The notes under the pieces: generated by a model
The model's input: only the letters and a program-made list of their open reading frames with translations
What the model was told of the DNA's origin: nothing
Databases searched by the model: none
Made by a program: the position numbers and the translations under genes
Shown here: in pieces, positions 32,049-33,053 of the stretch
Layout of the letters: each line of letters starts with the position of its first letter
Position numbering within the stretch: position 1 is the stretch's first letter
NCBI RefSeq assembly: GCF_015352985.1
Contig: NZ_JACYXF010000067.1
Location: 1-33,053 of the forward strand
Reading direction: 5' to 3'
Length of the DNA stretch: 33,053 nucleotides
Source: Noviherbaspirillum malthae
GTDB taxonomy: Bacteria > Pseudomonadota > Gammaproteobacteria > Burkholderiales > Burkholderiaceae_D

Positions 32049-32939
32049 TTACTGCGTGTTTAGCCCTTTGCTAAGATCGGCCAAGTCGGCGACATTAACA
32101 GCAGCACCTTTTTTCATCAATCTTTTCACCTGTTTCATATCACGTGGCGAGTTCACTGATACTGCAGCTGTAATCTTATTGCCATTAACCTGGAATAGAG
32201 TAAATTTTCGATCACTGAGCGAACCGCGCAGTACCAGACTAGCATCTTGCCGCGATAGTCCAATCATTTGCACCTGGAGATCATACTGGTCGGACCAGAA
32301 CCAAGGGATGTCGTCGTAGCAGATGTGTTCACCGGCTATAGCCCGTCCAACGACAATACCTTGGTTCTGTGCATTAGCCCAAGACTCAAGTCTTAGGCGC
32401 TCACTAGCCCATCGAGAAGAAAAACAAGTGACGTCTCCGGCCGCGTAGATGTTTTCATCCGATGTCCGGCCTTGCTCGTCCACTTCGATGCCGTTAGAGA
32501 CTGCTAATCCAGCCGCCTGCGCCAGTTCCATATTAGGCACCAAGCCAATGCCGACTAATACCATGTCAGCCATTAAAGGTACGCGCATGCCATCGATTTC
32601 CGCAACAATTCGGCCGTCGTCATGCTGATTCAGTGCGCGCACGCATCTGGAGAGGACCACTTCTACTCCATTCCTAAGATGTTCTCTAAGCAAGAATTCA
32701 GAGATCTCTGCTGGCAGCGAACGGGCGCAGAGGCGATCCGCAGCTTCCACAATTGTGACCGTCAATCCCTTTTCCCTTGCTGTTGCCGCTACTTCGAGGC
32801 CGATCCAGCCGCCGCCAATGATGAGAAGATGCTTGCCTGGTGATAGGCCTGCAGAGATTGCTGAGGCATCGTAAAGGGTACGCAATGTGTGTACACCAGA
32901 CAGATGGTCTATAGAAAAGTAAGCGCTCGGCGAAGGCAC
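32049..32939 (-). pseudogene. Ferredoxin-NAD(P)H reductase lacking its N-terminal FAD domain
   Basis: The sequence matches the latter two thirds of FAD-dependent ferredoxin reductases of dioxygenase and P450 systems: GVHTLRTLYDA, NAD-binding HLLIIGGGWIGLEVAA (about residues 37-52), VLVGIGLVPNMELAQAAGL, FAD-contacting ENIYAAGDV and a C-terminal reductase domain. The N-terminal GxGxxG FAD motif and about 100 residues that normally precede GVHTLRT are missing. Upstream, the frame closes at a stop (33006-33008), and 32940-33053 does not show the missing part in any frame. It is probably a truncated or frameshifted relic; a GTG at 32939 is the only start. Confidence 0.65.
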
Positions 32940-33053
32940 CTTGAATCGAAACGCGCTGATCGGCGAGGATCGTGTCCACCAACGAACGAAATGGACACGT
33001 GTACATCATGGAAGAGAGTGCTGAGGTAAAACCGACCCGCCGCCGACGGCATA

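Overview
The window looks like a betaproteobacterial (Burkholderiales-type) chromosome or genomic island. The main reasons are three Bug-type tripartite-tricarboxylate (TTT) solute-binding proteins, a general porin of the Burkholderiales type, Nag-like gentisate-pathway genes, and a DUF4214 type I-secreted protein. No rRNA, tRNA or CRISPR array was seen.

Layout. (1) 1-7.4 kb is a run of small, mostly unrecognised plus-strand genes, several closed by strong intrinsic terminators. It includes a TraR/DksA-like zinc-finger protein, a HExxH metalloprotease with DUF4214 repeats, a Sel1-repeat protein, and small secreted or membrane proteins. A 31-bp element is duplicated upstream of two of these genes (921-951 and 2552-2582). 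(2) 7.6-9.6 kb (minus) holds an HNH endonuclease and a tyrosine recombinase, followed by an AT-rich gap and a decayed IS630-type transposase that stops 1 bp short of the next gene. (3) 10.75-21.35 kb is a LysR regulator diverging from a plus-strand operon: 3-hydroxybenzoate 6-hydroxylase, class II aldolase/decarboxylase, Bug protein, gentisate 1,2-dioxygenase, fumarylpyruvate hydrolase, maleylpyruvate isomerase, a 4,5-dihydroxyphthalate-decarboxylase homologue and a second Bug protein. A porin follows after a 600-bp gap. (4) A decayed IS3-type transposase lies at 21.67-21.97 kb. (5) 22.0-31.0 kb (mostly minus) holds a phthalate-dioxygenase-type reductase, an extradiol (VOC) dioxygenase, a second divergent LysR regulator, and the operon Bug / Rieske oxygenase alpha / SnoaL-like partner / NahE-type hydratase-aldolase / aldehyde dehydrogenase / extended SDR. 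(6) 31.3-33 kb holds a bacteriohemerythrin, a truncated membrane-protein remnant, a direct repeat resembling an insertion-sequence end, and a ferredoxin-reductase gene without its N-terminal FAD domain.

How the genes fit together (inference). The minus-strand genes carry the parts of a naphthalene/phenanthrene-like peripheral pathway: ring hydroxylation, extradiol cleavage, hydratase-aldolase release of pyruvate, and aldehyde oxidation. The product would be an aromatic acid. The plus-strand operon carries a decarboxylase related to one reported to convert 4-hydroxyphthalate to 3-hydroxybenzoate, then the complete 3-hydroxybenzoate-gentisate-maleylpyruvate-fumarylpyruvate route to fumarate and pyruvate. 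The two halves could form one route from an unknown bicyclic or carboxylated aromatic compound through a hydroxyphthalate to gentisate. The substrate cannot be read from the sequence. Insertion-sequence remnants on both sides and in the middle suggest the cluster was assembled by transposition.
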